Shown here: positions 62,545 through 64,000 of the stretch, one piece after another
How the letters are laid out: every line of letters starts with the position of its first letter
Numbering within the stretch: position 1 is the first letter of the stretch
NCBI GenBank assembly: GCA_016271365.2
Contig: CM057454.1
Location: 458,023,501-458,087,500 of the forward strand
DNA length: 64,000 nucleotides
Direction: 5' to 3'
From: Neoceratodus forsteri
Lineage: Eukaryota > Chordata > Ceratodontiformes > Ceratodontidae
The notes under the pieces: model-generated
Seen by the model: the letters and a program-made list of their open reading frames with translations, nothing else
Database searches by the model: none
Told to the model about the DNA's origin: nothing
Made by a program: the position numbers and the translations under genes

Positions 62545-64000
62545 TCATGAGAGACTTTATCAAAGGCTTTCTCTTGATCTAGTCCTAATATCCAACCCGA
62601 AATCTGTTTTCTCTCCTAAAACAAATAGCTCTCGTAAAAGAATAAGATTATCTTGCTGGCACCTTCCTGGTATGCCACACATTTGAGCAGAGCTAATATA
62701 TTTAGCGACTTTAAGGGTTCTAGCTAATAAAATTTTAGCCAGAATTTTATAGTCGACATTTAACAAGCTAATAGGTCTCCAGTTGGAAATATCAGCAATA
62801 TCACCTTTTTTTTTATATAGAAAAATTAAAATAGCCTCATTCATAGATTTAGATAGGGTTTCTAAAGACAACATTTCCTTGAATAGTGAGGTCAAAATAG
62901 GGGTTAATTCCACAGAAAATGTTTTGTAAAATTTAGCGGTAAGGCCATCAGATCCTGGAGCTGAATTTGAGCGCAAGGAGTCAATGGCTTGTTTTACTTC
63001 TCTTTCTGAAATATCTGCTGACAACATTTCCCTTTCAAATTTGGAAAGCTTGGGCAAATTCAATGAGTTTATAAAAGATTCTGCATCCTGACCGACAGAC
63101 GAACAGCCAAACAAGGAAAAAACATGTTGTTCAACTATAGTAACTAAAGCTTCAGGTGAAGTCATAAGTTCACCTGTTGGTGATAAGGATGGAATTAATT
63201 TAGAATCCACCCTACCTTTACACACTTTAAAAGGGTCAAGGTTACTTTTGTTTGACTGGGAACCAAAGCGAGCTTGGCTTAAAGAACTGGTCAAGTCATA
63301 TTGAAATTGCCTCATTTGGGAGCAAATTGTTTCAATCTGTTTGCTATAATCCAGATGATTGGAATCAGCCAATGAGATCAGATGCTGCAACTGCTGTCGA
63401 AGAGATAAATAATTCAAGTATTTGTTATTCTGTGCAACTGCAGCTTTTTTTTGAAAGGCCAGTTTCCAACTCGACTTAGAGTCTTCCCACCAATCAATAA
63501 TAGAGTCATATAATTCAATGACTGATATTCGAGCCATAAATTCCTTATGCCAAGATTTTAAAAAAGAGGGGTTCTCTAATAAAGAATCGTTTAGTCGCCA
63601 GGTATTTTTTTTACATCGGGGGGCAGAACCCCAAGTGAATGAGGCTTGAAGGGCTACATGGTCAGAAAATTCAAACCCCACTGTCTGACATGAAAGAATT
63701 GACAATACTTTAGACAAGAAAATAAAATCGATTCTGGTTCGTAAGGGACCTTTAAAAAAGGTGAAACCTCCAGTTTTATGACAGTACCTATAAGCATCCA
63801 CTAAAAGAGCCGTGGATGTAATTTCTCTTAAAGCTACGGAATCACAAAAGAGCTTAGGGTTTGTAAACTCTATCTGATTGATGCAAACCACAATTAAAGT
63901 CACCTACCCATAAAAGTAACCTAGAGGTATGTAAAAGGACCTCACTGTATGAAAAGAGCAACTCTTTGGGCTTTAGTTTGTGGAGCATAAGTACCTATAA
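62545..64000 (-). pseudogene. Tx1-type ORF2: endonuclease end and first half of RT
   Basis: Minus strand, 447 codons open from 63903. GDFNCG near 63890-63905 lies in a neighbouring frame (endonuclease GDFN block). RIDFIFLSKVL and FEFSDHVALQASF carry the final SDH of the EEP fold. A long helical linker (about residues 90-230) precedes SNSAPGSDGLTAKFYKTF, KGDIADISNWRPISLLNVDY with KILAKIL, and AQMCGIPGRCQQDNLILL (RT fingers and start of palm). A frameshift near 62560, in the GLDQEKAFDKV motif A region, ends the frame. Nick and prime function as in other LINEs; Tx1-clade members often prefer specific targets. Confidence 0.85.

Larger units (their letters stand above)
60858..64000 (-). mobile_element. 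Tx1-type L1 LINE, 5' end beyond the window
   Basis: Minus-strand non-LTR element with endonuclease remnant, RT and a C-terminal zinc-finger region, covering at least 3.1 kb. The 3' end lies near 60858, with AATAAAA on the minus strand near 60860-60870. The L1-type RT wording (WRPISLL, GVRQGCPLSP, YADD) sets it apart from the CR1/L2 copies. A few frameshifts only. Confidence 0.85.

Overview
This is a eukaryotic, almost certainly vertebrate, stretch of DNA made nearly entirely of interspersed repeats. I find no host protein-coding gene, rRNA gene or functional tRNA gene. The repeats are CR1-type LINEs of at least two subfamilies, L2/Rex1-type LINEs, Penelope-like elements (PLEs), a Gmr1-type Ty3/gypsy element, a PIF/Harbinger DNA transposon, a tyrosine-recombinase (Crypton/DUF3504-type) element, a Tx1-type L1 LINE, a MIR-like SINE, foldback elements and tandem repeats. 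CR1 plus PLE plus Gmr1 plus Harbinger plus MIR-like SINE points to a non-mammalian tetrapod or another repeat-rich vertebrate. A large amphibian genome is my guess; this is inference and not a species call.

Region by region. 1-3005: a minus-strand CR1 split by a plus-strand CR1. 3006-5799: AT-rich, nothing recognised. 5800-13002: a Gmr1-type LTR element with a 5-bp target duplication (CTGAG). Its pol order is protease, integrase, reverse transcriptase, RNase H, and it carries three younger insertions. 13870-21054: a three-level nest (minus CR1, plus CR1 inside it, plus L2/Rex1-type LINE inside that). 21055-24674: a CR1 3' end, a MIR-like SINE and, inside a (TA)n tract, a 1.35-kb palindromic element. 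That element carries repeated copies of a motif matching the first ~19 nt of 18S rRNA. 24675-39165: a nearly full-length minus CR1 interrupted by a PLE, which is itself interrupted by a 6.9-kb Harbinger transposon and an L2-type LINE. 39166-45387: a hairpin, then a tyrosine-recombinase gene preceded on the same strand by a second conserved gene. 45388-49693: a minus CR1 split by a long LINE. 49694-60857: foldback elements, satellites, microsatellites and a second dismembered PLE. 60858-64000: a Tx1-type LINE running off the window end.

The coding parts serve transposition: target-primed reverse transcription (EEP endonuclease plus RT in CR1, L2/Rex1 and Tx1; RT plus GIY-YIG nuclease in PLE), LTR retrotransposition (Gmr1), cut-and-paste (Harbinger transposase with Myb/SANT partners) and recombinase-mediated movement. 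Nearly all copies carry stops or frameshifts. The Harbinger genes are the best preserved, with recognisable introns. The nesting gives a relative age order: CR1 copies oldest, then PLE and Gmr1, then the elements inside them.
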